Shown: one piece after another, positions 1 to 9,156 of the stretch
Position numbering within the stretch: position 1 is the stretch's first letter
Layout of the letters: the number at the start of each line of letters is the position of its first letter
The notes under the pieces: model-generated
Database searches by the model: none
Told to the model about the DNA's origin: nothing
Seen by the model: only the letters and a program-made list of their open reading frames with translations
Source: DATHZQ01 sp965216945
GTDB lineage: Bacteria > Actinomycetota > Acidimicrobiia > Spongiisociales > UBA5794
Assembly (NCBI GenBank): GCA_965216945.1
Contig: CBDCGU010000003.1
Span: 2,170,001-2,234,000, forward strand
Direction: 5' to 3'
DNA: 64,000 nt
Translations under genes and position numbers: made by a program

Positions 1-750
1 AACGAAGCGAGCCAGCAGCACGGTCACCGCGGGGAACAGCGATCCCACCACCGCCGCTACGGCGAGCGGTCCCTCCTGGCTGGCGACCAGGAAGAGCGCG
101 TTGCCGATGACCCCGAGCGATCCGGCAACGACGATGGCGGGCCACGATCGGCCATGTGGCCGCAGCGCTTCACGGGAGACGAGGCCGATGATCAACACCA
201 CGATCCCGCCGACGAGCCGGGTGGCGAGGAGTGGCCAGAGTCCGGCGTCGCCGCTGATGCGGCTGAGGCCTACGAGCAGTCCGCCGAATCCGGCCCCAGC
301 ACCGATACCGAAGGCGAGGCCCGGAGCAACACCGCGGCGGCGCGGTCCCGGCTGGTAGCTCACCAGCCAGATGGCGACGAGTGCCAGCGCGATGCCGGAG
401 ATCTCGATCGGCCCGAGGCGGTCGCCCGTGGTGACGCCGAACAGCAGCGGAAAGACGCCTGTCCCGATGGCCGCTACCGGAACCACGATGCCCATGTCGG
501 CGACTGCCATTCCCCGGTAGAGAAACAGCAGCCCGAAGCCGCCTGCGATGCCGGCGATCGCACCCCACGCCAGGTCGGGGCCGCCGGGCGTTCCCCCGAG
601 CAGGGGTGCCACGACGATCGCCGCGGCGAGTCCCGTCACCTGCGATGCGACGGTGACCGCGGTTGCCCGTCCGTGCCGGGATCCCACCCCGCCGAAGAAG
701 TCGCCGGTGCCCCACGACAGCGCGGCGAGGAGACCGAGGAGGACCGTCAT
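1..750 (-). CDS. EamA/DMT-family transporter (3' end outside window)
   Basis: The minus strand reads without a stop from an ATG at 750 to the window edge, so the C-terminus is missing. The visible 250 residues are almost entirely hydrophobic helices. They start MTVLLGLLAALSWGTGDFFG and include a second EamA-like repeat beginning around residue 130 (GVAPGLAFGIGAGAGFGGLL). Proteins of this family are 10-helix drug/metabolite exporters with two EamA repeats in the inner membrane. The substrate cannot be told. The gene is divergent from the next one, with about 120 bp between their starts. Confidence 0.85.
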   Translation of the reverse strand, partial: MTVLLGLLAALSWGTGDFFGGVGSRHGRATAVTVASQVTGLAAAIVVAPLLGGTPGGPDLAWGAIAGIAGGFGLLFLYRGMAVADMGIVVPVAAIGTGVFPLLFGVTTGDRLGPIEISGIALALVAIWLVSYQPGPRRRGVAPGLAFGIGAGAGFGGLLVGLSRISGDAGLWPLLATRLVGGIVVLIIGLVSREALRPHGRSWPAIVVAGSLGVIGNALFLVASQEGPLAVAAVVGSLFPAVTVLLARFV

Positions 751-868
751 CGATGCAGCGGCCCGGCGGCCATGGGCGGGACAGGGGAGCGCACGCCGGG
801 ACACTACTGATCCCGCCACCTGCCGGTCGCGTCGGGCATAGTTGGGGAGATGCCGATCGGGAGGTTCG

Positions 869-1516
869 ATGGCCATCACCAAAGACGACCGCGTGATGCT
901 GCTGGTGAGCAACGTGGCGGGAACCGCCAAGAAGTATGAGCTGCTCTATCACTGGCTGGACGACAACGCCATCTCGGTCGGGAAGGACATGACCGAGGCG
1001 ACATACCGCAAGGTGTCGGTGCTCAAGGGAGACGGCGTGACCCGCGAGGCCTTTGTCACCAGGGTGCGCATCCTGGCGAAGAGCGTGGGCACCCAGGCTC
1101 TCGACGTGTTTCTCAACCTCCACGGTCTGCGGGATGGCCTCAAGTTCGCCGACGGCAAGGCGAGGATCGAGTCGCTCTCCGCCGAGATCGGCGATCTCGG
1201 TCTCGGACATCGGCTGCGTCTGCTGTATTCGACATGCTGCTGGGGTGCCCTGCATGCCCCGTACTTCGTCGAGGCGGGCTTCAAGACGGCAAGCGGTTCC
1301 GTTGGCATCAACGCCAACGGCCCGTTCGATTTTCCGACGCAGCTCGGCCGGTGGACCAGCGGCTACACCTATGAGTCGGCGGTGCGCGCCGCCAACAACG
1401 CGTTCATGCGAGCGATTCACGACCGGGCTGCCGAGCTTCTCGGCTTCGACAACGTCGACAGCACCAAAGAGATCGTTGGCGTGAAGTCGCTGCGCATCAC
1501 ATCCAACCCCGATTGA
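869..1516 (+). CDS. Hypothetical protein with possible caspase-like (clan CD) motifs
   Basis: 215 residues. I chose the ATG at 869 because GGGAGG lies just upstream; a TTG at 842 would add nine residues. Residues 78-86 (LDVFLNLHG) are a hydrophobic strand ending in His85-Gly86. Residues 116-127 (LRLLYSTCCWGA) are a second strand ending in Cys123/Cys124. This strand-HG / strand-C arrangement is what clan CD cysteine peptidases (caspases, gingipains, clostripain) use as the catalytic dyad. The following segment AGFKTASGSVGINANGP is compatible with a caspase-like fold. There is no signal peptide and no partner gene is evident. The fold is an inference from two motifs; the protein could be an unrelated alpha/beta protein. 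Confidence 0.7.
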   Translation: MAITKDDRVMLLVSNVAGTAKKYELLYHWLDDNAISVGKDMTEATYRKVSVLKGDGVTREAFVTRVRILAKSVGTQALDVFLNLHGLRDGLKFADGKARIESLSAEIGDLGLGHRLRLLYSTCCWGALHAPYFVEAGFKTASGSVGINANGPFDFPTQLGRWTSGYTYESAVRAANNAFMRAIHDRAAELLGFDNVDSTKEIVGVKSLRITSNPD

Positions 1517-1525
1517 GCGGTTCGG

Positions 1526-2008
1526 TCAGCGCTCGGTGTCGCTGAAAGCGACCATCGGCATGTCGGCCATCATCGCCGCCCGGCCCTCGTCCGTTCCGTC
1601 GTAGCTGTTGCCCATCAGGCTCAGCAGCCGAGAGGCAGCCTTGGGATGGGCGGCTTCATAGCGCTGGAAGCATGCGGCCGCCTCGGTGGGATCGAGCATG
1701 CGCTGTGACGGGGTCCAGCGCCGGTTGCCCACCTGCACGGCTGCGGCGGGGGCGGCGCGAAGGTTCTGGTACCAATCTGCCCTTGGTCCGGTTCCGGAAC
1801 AGACGATGTATTCCCCGCCGGCGTGTTCGACCAACTCGACGGGCGTTTGGTGGGTCGCTCCAGAACGCCTCCCGACGTGATCGATGAGCATGAACCGCCC
1901 GCCCAGCAGGAATCCGAGTCGCCAGCGATAGAGATAGACGGGAGCGCCCAGCACCTGGCGCCACAGACCCTGCGGCCTCACCTTGAAGTTCCAGCTACCG
2001 AGGTTCAT
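1526..2008 (-). CDS. Deazaflavin (F420)-dependent nitroreductase-like protein
   Basis: 160 residues, the usual length of the DDN/FDOR-B split beta-barrel family of actinobacteria. Diagnostic segments are VGRRSGATHQTPVELVEH, followed by EYIVCSGTGPRADWYQNLRA, the region that in this family contacts the F420 phosphate and the nitro or quinone substrate. The C-terminus (residues 105-160) is a helical extension. It probably reduces quinones or nitro compounds with F420H2 at the membrane. A second, more divergent DDN homologue lies at 12575-12973. The gene is convergent with the preceding one, with only 9 bp between them. Confidence 0.85.
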   Translation of the reverse strand: MNLGSWNFKVRPQGLWRQVLGAPVYLYRWRLGFLLGGRFMLIDHVGRRSGATHQTPVELVEHAGGEYIVCSGTGPRADWYQNLRAAPAAAVQVGNRRWTPSQRMLDPTEAAACFQRYEAAHPKAASRLLSLMGNSYDGTDEGRAAMMADMPMVAFSDTER

Positions 2009-2268
2009 CGGCCGTTCTCCGACGGGAGGACAGTCCAGATCGCTCTGCGACCCTCCAGTCTCGATGATCTCTTCGAAGGGCCACAGCTCTCCCCTTTCTC
2101 ACCAGACTACGGCGTGCCTGGCCATGGTCTTGCCCCCCGAGCGGTGGGCCGCGTCTACCGGCTGGTGTGTGACATGGAGATCACCATGCGATTCCATGGA
2201 GCTCCCCGGCGGTGACACATCCAACCCGGGCCGGGGCTCCTACGTCGTAAGGTTGGACGATCGCCCTA

Positions 2269-2297
2269 GTGACACAAAACCGCACCGCTACTAGCGT
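2269..2297 (+). promoter_or_regulatory. Candidate promoter for the secreted acidic protein
   Basis: GTGACA (2269-2274) and TAGCGT (2292-2297) are separated by exactly 17 bp and lie about 37 bp upstream of the ATG at 2334. Both hexamers deviate from sigma-70 consensus, so this is tentative. The rest of the 325-bp stretch 2009-2333 shows no gene on either strand. Confidence 0.35.
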
Positions 2298-2333
2298 GGC
2301 CAGCCGGGACCACAAATGGGGGTTGGTAGGACC

Positions 2334-2987
2334 ATGAAGAATCTCGTGCGTCGGCGGTTTCTGACGCTACTCACACTCTTTGCCGTCGTGATCGTTCCAA
2401 CGGCGGCGATCGCTTCGGAGCACGAATCCGGTGACGGCGGCGACGAAGAGGTCGTCGAGGACGTCGACCAAGAACCAGAGCTCGACACCGCCGAGCGGTT
2501 CGACGCCATCGTCGATGCTCAGTACGACGAGCTGCTGCATCTGCTGTTCTTCGCCATCAACGTGGCAGACGCCGGTGAGCCCGTCGACTGCACCACGCCC
2601 GAGGATGTGGTGCTCGAGCGCAGCGAGGACGACGACAGTGGTGACGTCGGAGTCACCGTCATCGAAGGCGAGTGGGAGATCCCCGAAGGTTGCAACGTGG
2701 TGGACGTCGAAGGCCCCAACGGTCAGGTCAACCACGGCCAGGTCGTGTCGAGCATGGTGCATGCACTCAAGGCACTCGACCTCTCAGGGCTCGACGTTCC
2801 CTTCGGACAGCTCGTGCGTCAGATCGCCGGCTCCGACCTGGGCAAAGGCGACCAGCAGGTCAAGGCGAACGAGGGCGACGACCTCGACGGCGACGAGGAT
2901 GGCGACGACAAGAAGGGCCCGCCGCCGCACGCCAACAACGACAAGGACAAGAAGCCCAAGGGCAACGGGAACGGCCCGAACAAGTAG
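2334..2987 (+). CDS. Secreted acidic protein of unknown function
   Basis: 217 residues from an ATG preceded by GGTAGG; an in-frame ATG at 2316 lacks a good ribosome site. Residues 1-27 form a classic Sec signal peptide: basic MKNLVRRR, a hydrophobic core LTLLTLFAVVIVP, then a TAAIAS cleavage region. The mature part is very acidic up to about residue 185 (long Asp/Glu runs and two Cys). The last 30 residues switch to a Lys/Asn/Gly/Pro-rich tail (KDKKPKGNGNGPNK) that looks disordered. No enzyme motif is seen. A calcium-binding or cell-surface role is possible but unproven. Confidence 0.8.
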   Translation: MKNLVRRRFLTLLTLFAVVIVPTAAIASEHESGDGGDEEVVEDVDQEPELDTAERFDAIVDAQYDELLHLLFFAINVADAGEPVDCTTPEDVVLERSEDDDSGDVGVTVIEGEWEIPEGCNVVDVEGPNGQVNHGQVVSSMVHALKALDLSGLDVPFGQLVRQIAGSDLGKGDQQVKANEGDDLDGDEDGDDKKGPPPHANNDKDKKPKGNGNGPNK

Positions 2988-3252
2988 CGAGCACATCGCT
3001 CGTTCGGGCAGCTGCGCCTCTCTGGCGCGGGAGATCCAGTGACCACCCGGCCGCTGTCGGTATTCGGCTGAGCCGTACCGGCAGCGGTCGCAGAACGTGC
3101 GACGCTCTCCTCGCCTCACCCGCATGGGGCCGTGAGCCGGTGCGTGTCGAAGCGTCCGTGTGCTCTTGCCTCGGCGTGACCACGGAGACTGCCGAGTAGC
3201 AGGCAGCGGACGGTACGCTCGACCCATCGTCCCGTCGATGGAGAGGAACGCC

Positions 3253-4128
3253 ATGGACATCGGTCTCCACATTCCCAGTTTTGCGTGGCCGGATGGGCCC
3301 GAGGGCACAGCCGCAACCCTGGGTGCCGTTGCGCAACGCGTCGACGAAGCGGGGTTCGCTTCGCTGTCCGTCATGGACCACTGGTTCCAAATGGACGAAT
3401 ACGCACCGGCCACCGACCCGATGCTCGAGGGCTACTCGACGCTTGCCTGGTTGGCGGCGAAGACCTCCACGGTGCAGTTGCGTCTCCTCGTCACCGGGGT
3501 GACCTATCGGTATCCCGGGCTGCTCGCCAAGACCGTGACGACCGTCGACGTGCTGTCCGGCGGCAGAGCCGAGCTCGGTATCGGGGCCGCCTGGTACGAG
3601 CGGGAGCACGACGGCCTCGGCGTGCCGTTCCCGCCGACAGCCGAGCGGTTCGAGCGGTTGGAGGAGACCCTGCAGATCTGCCTGCAGATGTGGAGCGACG
3701 ACAACGGCCCCTATGCAGGCAAGCACTACCAGCTTGCGGAGACCCTCAACTCACCTCAATCGCTCAGCCGGCCCCATCCTCCGATCATGATCGGTGGCAT
3801 GGGGGAGAAGAAGACCTTGCGGTTTGTCGCCAAGTATGGCGACGCCTGCAACCTCTTCTCCGCCGGCCACGACGTGGTGGCCCACAAGCTCGATGTCCTG
3901 CGGCAGCACTGCGAAGCCGAAGGCGCCGACTACGACGCCATCCGCAAGACCATGCTGTACGCCGGGAACACGCTGGCCACCGGCGAATACGACGAGTTCC
4001 TCGAGGACATGGCCGGTTATGCGGAGCTGGGCATCGAAGAGGTGCAGGCGATGCCGTGGACGCCCGATCCGCTGGCGTTCGTCGACGGTCTCGTCGAGAA
4101 CGCGCTCCCCGGTCTGCGCACGCTCTGA
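3253..4128 (+). CDS. LLM-class (luciferase-like) F420-type oxidoreductase
   Basis: 291 residues; the ATG at 3253 follows GAGAGG. It has the TIM-barrel signature of bacterial luciferase-like monooxygenases: DIGLHIPSF at strand 1, EAGFASLSVMDHWF at residues 31-44, the cofactor-contact segment TVDVLSGGRAELGIGAAWYE around residues 97-116, then RPHPPIMIGGMGEKKTLR near residue 174. In actinobacteria proteins with this spacing use F420 or FMN to oxidise a small carbonyl or alcohol substrate. The substrate is not identifiable. An MFS exporter follows in the same direction after 142 bp; co-transcription is possible but not shown. Confidence 0.9.
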   Translation: MDIGLHIPSFAWPDGPEGTAATLGAVAQRVDEAGFASLSVMDHWFQMDEYAPATDPMLEGYSTLAWLAAKTSTVQLRLLVTGVTYRYPGLLAKTVTTVDVLSGGRAELGIGAAWYEREHDGLGVPFPPTAERFERLEETLQICLQMWSDDNGPYAGKHYQLAETLNSPQSLSRPHPPIMIGGMGEKKTLRFVAKYGDACNLFSAGHDVVAHKLDVLRQHCEAEGADYDAIRKTMLYAGNTLATGEYDEFLEDMAGYAELGIEEVQAMPWTPDPLAFVDGLVENALPGLRTL

Positions 4129-4270
4129 CGGGTCACCGCATCGCCAGCGGGCTCGGAGTCAGGCGGCTGCAGGGCGCCGCCGGCTGACACGATCCTCCAG
4201 TCGAGGGGTCGCATCGTCGCGGGCGCTCGCCGGCGGCGGGCGAGAGCGTGGCGTCTGCGAGAATCGCTCG

Positions 4271-5488
4271 ATGCGAGAGCGGCAGAGTCGAGGCGAGTTC
4301 CTCGCCTTGATGGCGGCGGCTTCGGCGACGATCGCGATTGCGATCGATGCAATGCTCCCGGCATTCGCAGACGTTCGCGAGCACTTCGGCCTTCCCGCAA
4401 CGTCGTCCGACGTAGCCCTGATCATCACCGTCTTCATGGCCGGCCTCGGCATCGGCCAGGTCGTATACGGGCCGCTGGCGGACCGTTTCGGGCGCAAGCC
4501 TGTGTTCATGGCCGGCTTGCTGCTCTATGTCGTCGCCGGATTCGCCACTGCGCTTGCTCCGTCGCTCGGAGTCCTCCTCGTCGGCCGGTTCTTCTGGGGA
4601 CTCGGCGCCGCCGGTCCCCGGGTGGTGTCGCAGGCGATGCTGCGCGATCGGCTCAGGGGCGATGACCTGGCCCGGGCGATGGCCATCATCCTCACGATCT
4701 TCCTCGTCGTCCCCACCGTCGCACCTGTGCTGGGGCGGGGCCTGCTGGAGTTGGGATCGTGGCGGTACACCTTCGCCGTGGGCCCGGTGTTCGGGATGCT
4801 GGTCGCGTTGTGGTCGACCCGTGTCGGTGAGTCGCTCGACGACTCGTTGCGACGGCCCCTCGACGTGCGCTCGATCGGCCGGTCCGTCGTCGAGGTGCTC
4901 CGGACGCCATCCGCACTTGGCAACACGATCGCACTCATGATGTTGACCGCGGCCTTCCTCCCGTACCTGGCGTCATCGGAGCGCATGTATGGCGAGGTCT
5001 ACGGTCGTGGCTCCCAGTTCTTCATCTGGTTCGCCGCAACGTCGGTCGTGATGGCCGTCTTCACCTTGGCGACATCGAGGATCGTGAGGCGATTCGGAAC
5101 CCGGCGGACGACCATGGGCACTCTCCTGCTCCTGGCAGTCGTAGCCGCGGTGAACGTCGTCGTGACCTCTGCGGCGGACGGCGTTCCCGGGTTCGGCTTC
5201 TTCGTCATCGCCACGACGTTGCTGGTGTCGCTGAACACGGCGCTCACGCCGCTGCTCACCTCGCGGGCGCTGCACGACGTCGGCCACGTCGCCGGCACGG
5301 CAGCGTCGACCATCGGGGCGATCAGCTTCGTCGGTGCCTCCTTGCTCTCCCCGCTCGTCGACGGCGCCATCGTGCGGACGGTCACCCCCTTTGCCGTCGG
5401 CTACCTCGTCTTCACCGTGGTTGCGGCAGCATCGGCTGCCCTGGCAGACCGATCCCGACGGCTGGGCGAGGTTGGTTCCCCCGTGTGA
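4271..5488 (+). CDS. MFS drug-resistance transporter, Bcr/CflA-like
   Basis: 405 residues with about 12 hydrophobic segments and the MFS loop motif GPLADRFGRKP near residue 60. The N-terminal helix pattern (SATIAIAIDAMLPAF) resembles the Bcr/CflA drug:H+ antiporter subgroup (DHA1). A conserved Arg sits in the fourth helix region (LLVGRFFWGLGAAGPR). I used the ATG at 4271. The reading frame is open much further upstream, but that part overlaps the previous gene and is not protein-like. Expected role is proton-driven efflux of small hydrophobic molecules. Confidence 0.88.
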   Translation: MRERQSRGEFLALMAAASATIAIAIDAMLPAFADVREHFGLPATSSDVALIITVFMAGLGIGQVVYGPLADRFGRKPVFMAGLLLYVVAGFATALAPSLGVLLVGRFFWGLGAAGPRVVSQAMLRDRLRGDDLARAMAIILTIFLVVPTVAPVLGRGLLELGSWRYTFAVGPVFGMLVALWSTRVGESLDDSLRRPLDVRSIGRSVVEVLRTPSALGNTIALMMLTAAFLPYLASSERMYGEVYGRGSQFFIWFAATSVVMAVFTLATSRIVRRFGTRRTTMGTLLLLAVVAAVNVVVTSAADGVPGFGFFVIATTLLVSLNTALTPLLTSRALHDVGHVAGTAASTIGAISFVGASLLSPLVDGAIVRTVTPFAVGYLVFTVVAAASAALADRSRRLGEVGSPV

Positions 5489-5572
5489 GGGATGCCGTGT
5501 TTCAGCATGGTGATCGGCGAGATCGGCGGCGGCAGTGGGGACGCCGGAGGCGCGTCGGAGGTCAGCAGGCTC

Positions 5573-7048
5573 CTAGCCGAGGGTGACCTCACGGAGGATC
5601 GGTGGGAAAACGTCTGCGCTCGTGACGACGTGCGCCGTTCCATCGGTCGCATCGATCCGAATGCCCGCCCAGCGCAGCCGGTCGAAATCCATCGTGCGCA
5701 CCGCCTGGGTCAGGGCGACGGCGGTGTCCGGCACGACGACCCCGGAGAACACGGTGCGGCCGGCGTATTCCACCGTCACCGGCGACGACCAGTCGATCAT
5801 CCCGTCGCTGATCCACACGGTGAGGTCGGCGAGATGAGTCGAGTCGACGCTGATCGTTTGCCCTCCGATGGAGCCCTTGACCCGGCCCAGCAACTCGTGG
5901 ATCGTGCGGGACAGGCCGGCCTCGTCCGACTCGCCGTCGAGCGGGGTCACGGTTGGCCAGGCCTGCAACCAGCCGTCACCGAGCCACTCGTGCCCCTCGA
6001 TCCAGTACACGTCCGCCTGGTGGATGTAGCGGAAGGAGTGATCGATGCTCTGCGGAGGCTGCTGCCTGCGCTCGGCCACGGCCGCGGCGAGTTGCTCGGT
6101 CGACGGGTGCGCATCGTCGTGCCCGACACCCTCGAGCCGTACGTGTGCGTATTGGTGCAGACCGAGAGGTCCGAGCAGACCGTCGAGTCGCTCGTTCTGC
6201 GCCGCCAAGGTGTCCGGTGAGTCACGCCCGTTCAGGCCCACGATGTTGATCGTGTCCTCCACTCCCCACACGTGGAGGACCGGCAGGCCGGCGAGCTGGG
6301 GGAGGAAGCGCTCCCAGAGACCGTCGACGTCCGAGGGGAAGCTGTAGCCGGCAGCCATCGCCACCGCTCCGGCAAGTGCCCCGGGGTGCAGCGTCGCCAG
6401 TGTCATCACCGTCTCTCCACCCAGCGAGTAACCCGACAGGTACACGCGGTCGCTGTCGATGTGCCACTGCTCCTTCACGCCGCGCCACACCGACACGTGT
6501 TCCGAAGTCACCGGCGGTGGGGCGTCGAGCACGGTCTGCCGGTAGTCGTCCGGGGCGGCGATCACGAACTCCTCGGCCCCATCTCCGAGCAGGGTCTCCA
6601 ACCGATCGATGATGCGGTCGGCGTTGCCCCCCCACACGTGGTAGGCGACCAGCATCGGCCACGGCCGGTCCGGGTCGTACCCGTCGGGCGTCCTGACGAT
6701 GACGCGGCGGTTCTGGTTGAACCCGATCGGCACCGCGATCTCAGTTCTTCCGGGTGGGTGCGCCTCCCGGTCGGCCGCCTGGTGGAGCAGCTGCGACAAG
6801 TCATCGCCCGCCGCCACCGCGGCCGATACCGCATCGAGCAAAGCGTCCGGAGGTCGCGGACCCGGGTCTGCGAGGTAGGCCGCCAGCGCCTCTGCAACGT
6901 CGGGCGGGTTCGGGGTGGTCGCAGCCGAACGCCCTGGAGAGGCAGGGGTCGCTGCGGTCGTGCCGGCGTCGTCGGTGCTCTGGCAGCCGGCGAACACGAC
7001 GAGCGCAACCGCGCCGATCACAGCCGCCTTGCGTACGCCTCCGGCCAC
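5573..7048 (-). CDS. Lipoprotein with alpha/beta-hydrolase (esterase) domain
   Basis: 491 residues from a GTG at 7048, with GGAGG eight bases upstream. The frame stays open to 7417 but without protein character. The N-terminus is a lipoprotein signal: VIGAVALVVFAGC, the Cys being about residue 20. A Thr/Ala/Pro-rich linker follows to about residue 45. The catalytic domain has the nucleophile elbow GYSLGG (GxSxG) and a late HDDAH segment that could supply the catalytic His. It resembles secreted esterase or polyhydroxybutyrate-depolymerase-type hydrolases anchored outside the membrane. The C-terminal 120 residues (VTVEYAGRTVFSG and beyond) look like a beta-rich accessory domain. The substrate is unknown. 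Confidence 0.82.
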   Translation of the reverse strand: MAGGVRKAAVIGAVALVVFAGCQSTDDAGTTAATPASPGRSAATTPNPPDVAEALAAYLADPGPRPPDALLDAVSAAVAAGDDLSQLLHQAADREAHPPGRTEIAVPIGFNQNRRVIVRTPDGYDPDRPWPMLVAYHVWGGNADRIIDRLETLLGDGAEEFVIAAPDDYRQTVLDAPPPVTSEHVSVWRGVKEQWHIDSDRVYLSGYSLGGETVMTLATLHPGALAGAVAMAAGYSFPSDVDGLWERFLPQLAGLPVLHVWGVEDTINIVGLNGRDSPDTLAAQNERLDGLLGPLGLHQYAHVRLEGVGHDDAHPSTEQLAAAVAERRQQPPQSIDHSFRYIHQADVYWIEGHEWLGDGWLQAWPTVTPLDGESDEAGLSRTIHELLGRVKGSIGGQTISVDSTHLADLTVWISDGMIDWSSPVTVEYAGRTVFSGVVVPDTAVALTQAVRTMDFDRLRWAGIRIDATDGTAHVVTSADVFPPILREVTLG

Positions 7049-7283
7049 GTGCCTTGCCTCCGGCGCAAGAGTGTAGGGATGATCCCTCGGGTGCCCGGGT
7101 GCCCGGGTGCCGGCACCGACACGAACGACGGCGCAGGGGTCGAACGATCCCGACACGTCTCGCGTGTGCTTCGCTATCGTTCCATACAGTCGACGAGAGG
7201 AGGCCATACATGTGTACCGCCGTGGCCTCCCCGCACCCGGTCTGACGCCGGCGGGGAGCCAACCGAGAACCTGGGGGTTCCCC

Positions 7284-8249
7284 GTGTATTCGATCATCGA
7301 GACCCAAGACGAACGCGCCTTCACCACCGTGCCGGGCGCCGCCGACAACTCAACCGCCATCGCCGGCCTGTGCGCCGATCCCGACCGAGACCTGTGGATG
7401 TTCCTTCTCGAACGCAACGGTCAGGTCGTCGGCCGAGCCGGATTCTTCTCCGAGCCGACCCACCCGCTCGACTTCGCCAGCGACCTTCCCGACAGGGAGC
7501 TCAATCTCTTCGATCTGGCGCTGCCATGGGACCAGGACGGCTGGCTGGACGCAGGAGTCGAGCTCCTGACCGCCGCTCAAGCCCGTGTCGACGCACCAGG
7601 GTGTGAATACTGGGATGCGAGGGTCAACGCCGAGTTTCACGACCGCCCCGAGCAGCGCCGCCGGCTCATGGAGGCCGCCGGGATGGCACTGTTCCAGGAG
7701 AAGCACGGTTTCCACTGGGACGATCCCGGAAGGCCGGTGGTGGTGCCCGACCGGCTCCGGTTCCGATCCATCGTGGAGATCGGCGAGGAGCGCTACCGCA
7801 CGACGTTGGGGCGAGTGGGCCGCGGTACTCTCGACCGCAACGATCGCTGGTATCACGCCAAAGCGGGCGAAGCCAACTGGGCTGCCGTGTTCACTGCGGC
7901 GATGGACGACGGCGACGCCGACATGTGGCTCCACGGCGAGTTGGCGGACGGTACGCCGGTCGGTTTCGTGGCGATGGCCGACTTCAAGGTCCCTGATCCG
8001 ACGCCTTGGGACGTGGAACCTTCCGCCACGGTCGGGTTCATCGGCGTCGTGCCCGAACAGCGGGGCAACGGCTACATCGACGATCTGTTGCTCGCCGGCA
8101 CCGCGGCGGCTCAGCGCAAGGGCTACAAGGCCGTGCTGTCCGATGTGGATGTGCTCAACCGGCCCATGGCTGCCGCCATGCAACGGTGCGGTCATCGCGG
8201 CGACAAGCGTCCCTGGCACATCTGGTTCTTCCGGTCCCAACTCGGCTGA
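7284..8249 (+). CDS. GNAT-family N-acetyltransferase
   Basis: 321 residues from a GTG at 7284 after a G-rich stretch. The upstream 177 bp remain open but read as non-coding. The C-terminal half carries the acetyl-CoA motif A region: TVGFIGVVPEQRGNGYIDDL, where Q-R-G-N-G is the pyrophosphate-binding loop. The N-terminal half (VVGRAGFFSEPTHPLDFA) looks like a second, degenerate GNAT domain, as in two-domain acetyltransferases. The acceptor cannot be predicted. It is divergent from the esterase lipoprotein. The 235-bp spacer carries three tandem GGTGCCCG-type units near 7090-7112. Confidence 0.82.
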   Translation: MYSIIETQDERAFTTVPGAADNSTAIAGLCADPDRDLWMFLLERNGQVVGRAGFFSEPTHPLDFASDLPDRELNLFDLALPWDQDGWLDAGVELLTAAQARVDAPGCEYWDARVNAEFHDRPEQRRRLMEAAGMALFQEKHGFHWDDPGRPVVVPDRLRFRSIVEIGEERYRTTLGRVGRGTLDRNDRWYHAKAGEANWAAVFTAAMDDGDADMWLHGELADGTPVGFVAMADFKVPDPTPWDVEPSATVGFIGVVPEQRGNGYIDDLLLAGTAAAQRKGYKAVLSDVDVLNRPMAAAMQRCGHRGDKRPWHIWFFRSQLG

Positions 8250-8481
8250 CACCGCCGGCGTTCGAGACCGGTCGGACTGAGAGGGGAGAGCGGTGGCGCG
8301 TCGCGAAGCGCATCCGTGAAGCCGTCCGTGGCCCGCACGAGCGGTGATGAGGGGTCGGTGTTCGTGACCCGCGGGTAGCAGCGGACGGACCGCGAGCGAG
8401 CCGCCCCCCGGTCGTCCCGGACCGGCCCCGGGGGTGGCGCGCCGCCTTGGCGCCTCGCCGCCCGCAGGCGACAATGCCACG

Positions 8482-9060
8482 ATGTCCACACCCAAAGACG
8501 ACCTCCATCGCTATCTCCAGGCTGGACGGGAGGCAGTGTTGTGGAAACTGGACGGCCTCTCCGAGTACGACGTGCGCCGCCCGATGGTTCCGACCGGGAC
8601 CAACCTCCTCGGCCTCGTCAAGCACCTGGCGTCCGTCGAGCTCGGCTACTTCGGAGACTGTTTCGGCAGGCCGCACGGTGAGGCGTTGCCCTGGCACGAC
8701 GAAGACGCAGAGGCGAACGCCGACATGTGGGCGACACCGGACGAGTCCAGGGACGGCATCGTGTCGCTGTACCGGCGAGCGTGGCAGCACTCGGATGCGA
8801 CGGTCGAGGCACTTCAGCTGGACTCGCTCGGGCGCGTCCCGTGGTGGCCCGCTGACGTAGCGGAGGTCAGCCTCCACCGCATTCTCGTCCACGTGGCGAC
8901 GGAGACCCACCGCCATGCCGGTCACGCCGACATCGTTCGCGAGCTGATCGATGGTTCGGCGGGACTACGGCCTGGTAATGAGAACCTGCCCGACGCCGAT
9001 GCCGAGTGGTGGGCGGCGTACCGCGAGCGGCTCGAGCGTGCGGCGAGCCAGTTCGAGTAG
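8482..9060 (+). CDS. DinB-family (DUF664-type) protein
   Basis: 192 residues. The four-helix DinB/YfiT-like bundle is recognised by its three metal-binding histidine positions: LGLVKHLASVE near residue 50, and HRILVHVATETHRHAGHAD near residue 135. The tail DAEWWAAYRERLERA is typical of the actinobacterial DUF664 group. Relatives are metal-dependent thiol transferases (mycothiol or bacillithiol S-transferases) or detoxification proteins. This one probably uses mycothiol, which is family inference only. The 230 bp upstream contain G/C-rich inverted repeats and no gene. Confidence 0.85.
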   Translation: MSTPKDDLHRYLQAGREAVLWKLDGLSEYDVRRPMVPTGTNLLGLVKHLASVELGYFGDCFGRPHGEALPWHDEDAEANADMWATPDESRDGIVSLYRRAWQHSDATVEALQLDSLGRVPWWPADVAEVSLHRILVHVATETHRHAGHADIVRELIDGSAGLRPGNENLPDADAEWWAAYRERLERAASQFE

Positions 9061-9156
9061 CGCACTCGTCGCGCGTCGCCGCCATGGCGGCTCGGTGCCT
9101 GCAGCCGGCCGCCTCAGGTGAAGATTCCCGCTGGTCCGGGCCTGTAGTCTGCGCCG

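Noticed and set aside
170..1420. 416-codon open frame on the minus strand
   Set aside because: Arg/Gly/His-rich composition; it overlaps the EamA gene and the gene at 869 in the wrong frame and shows no motif.
7089..7112. Three tandem GGTGCCCG units
   Set aside because: Too short and simple to be a functional array; listed only within the GNAT entry.
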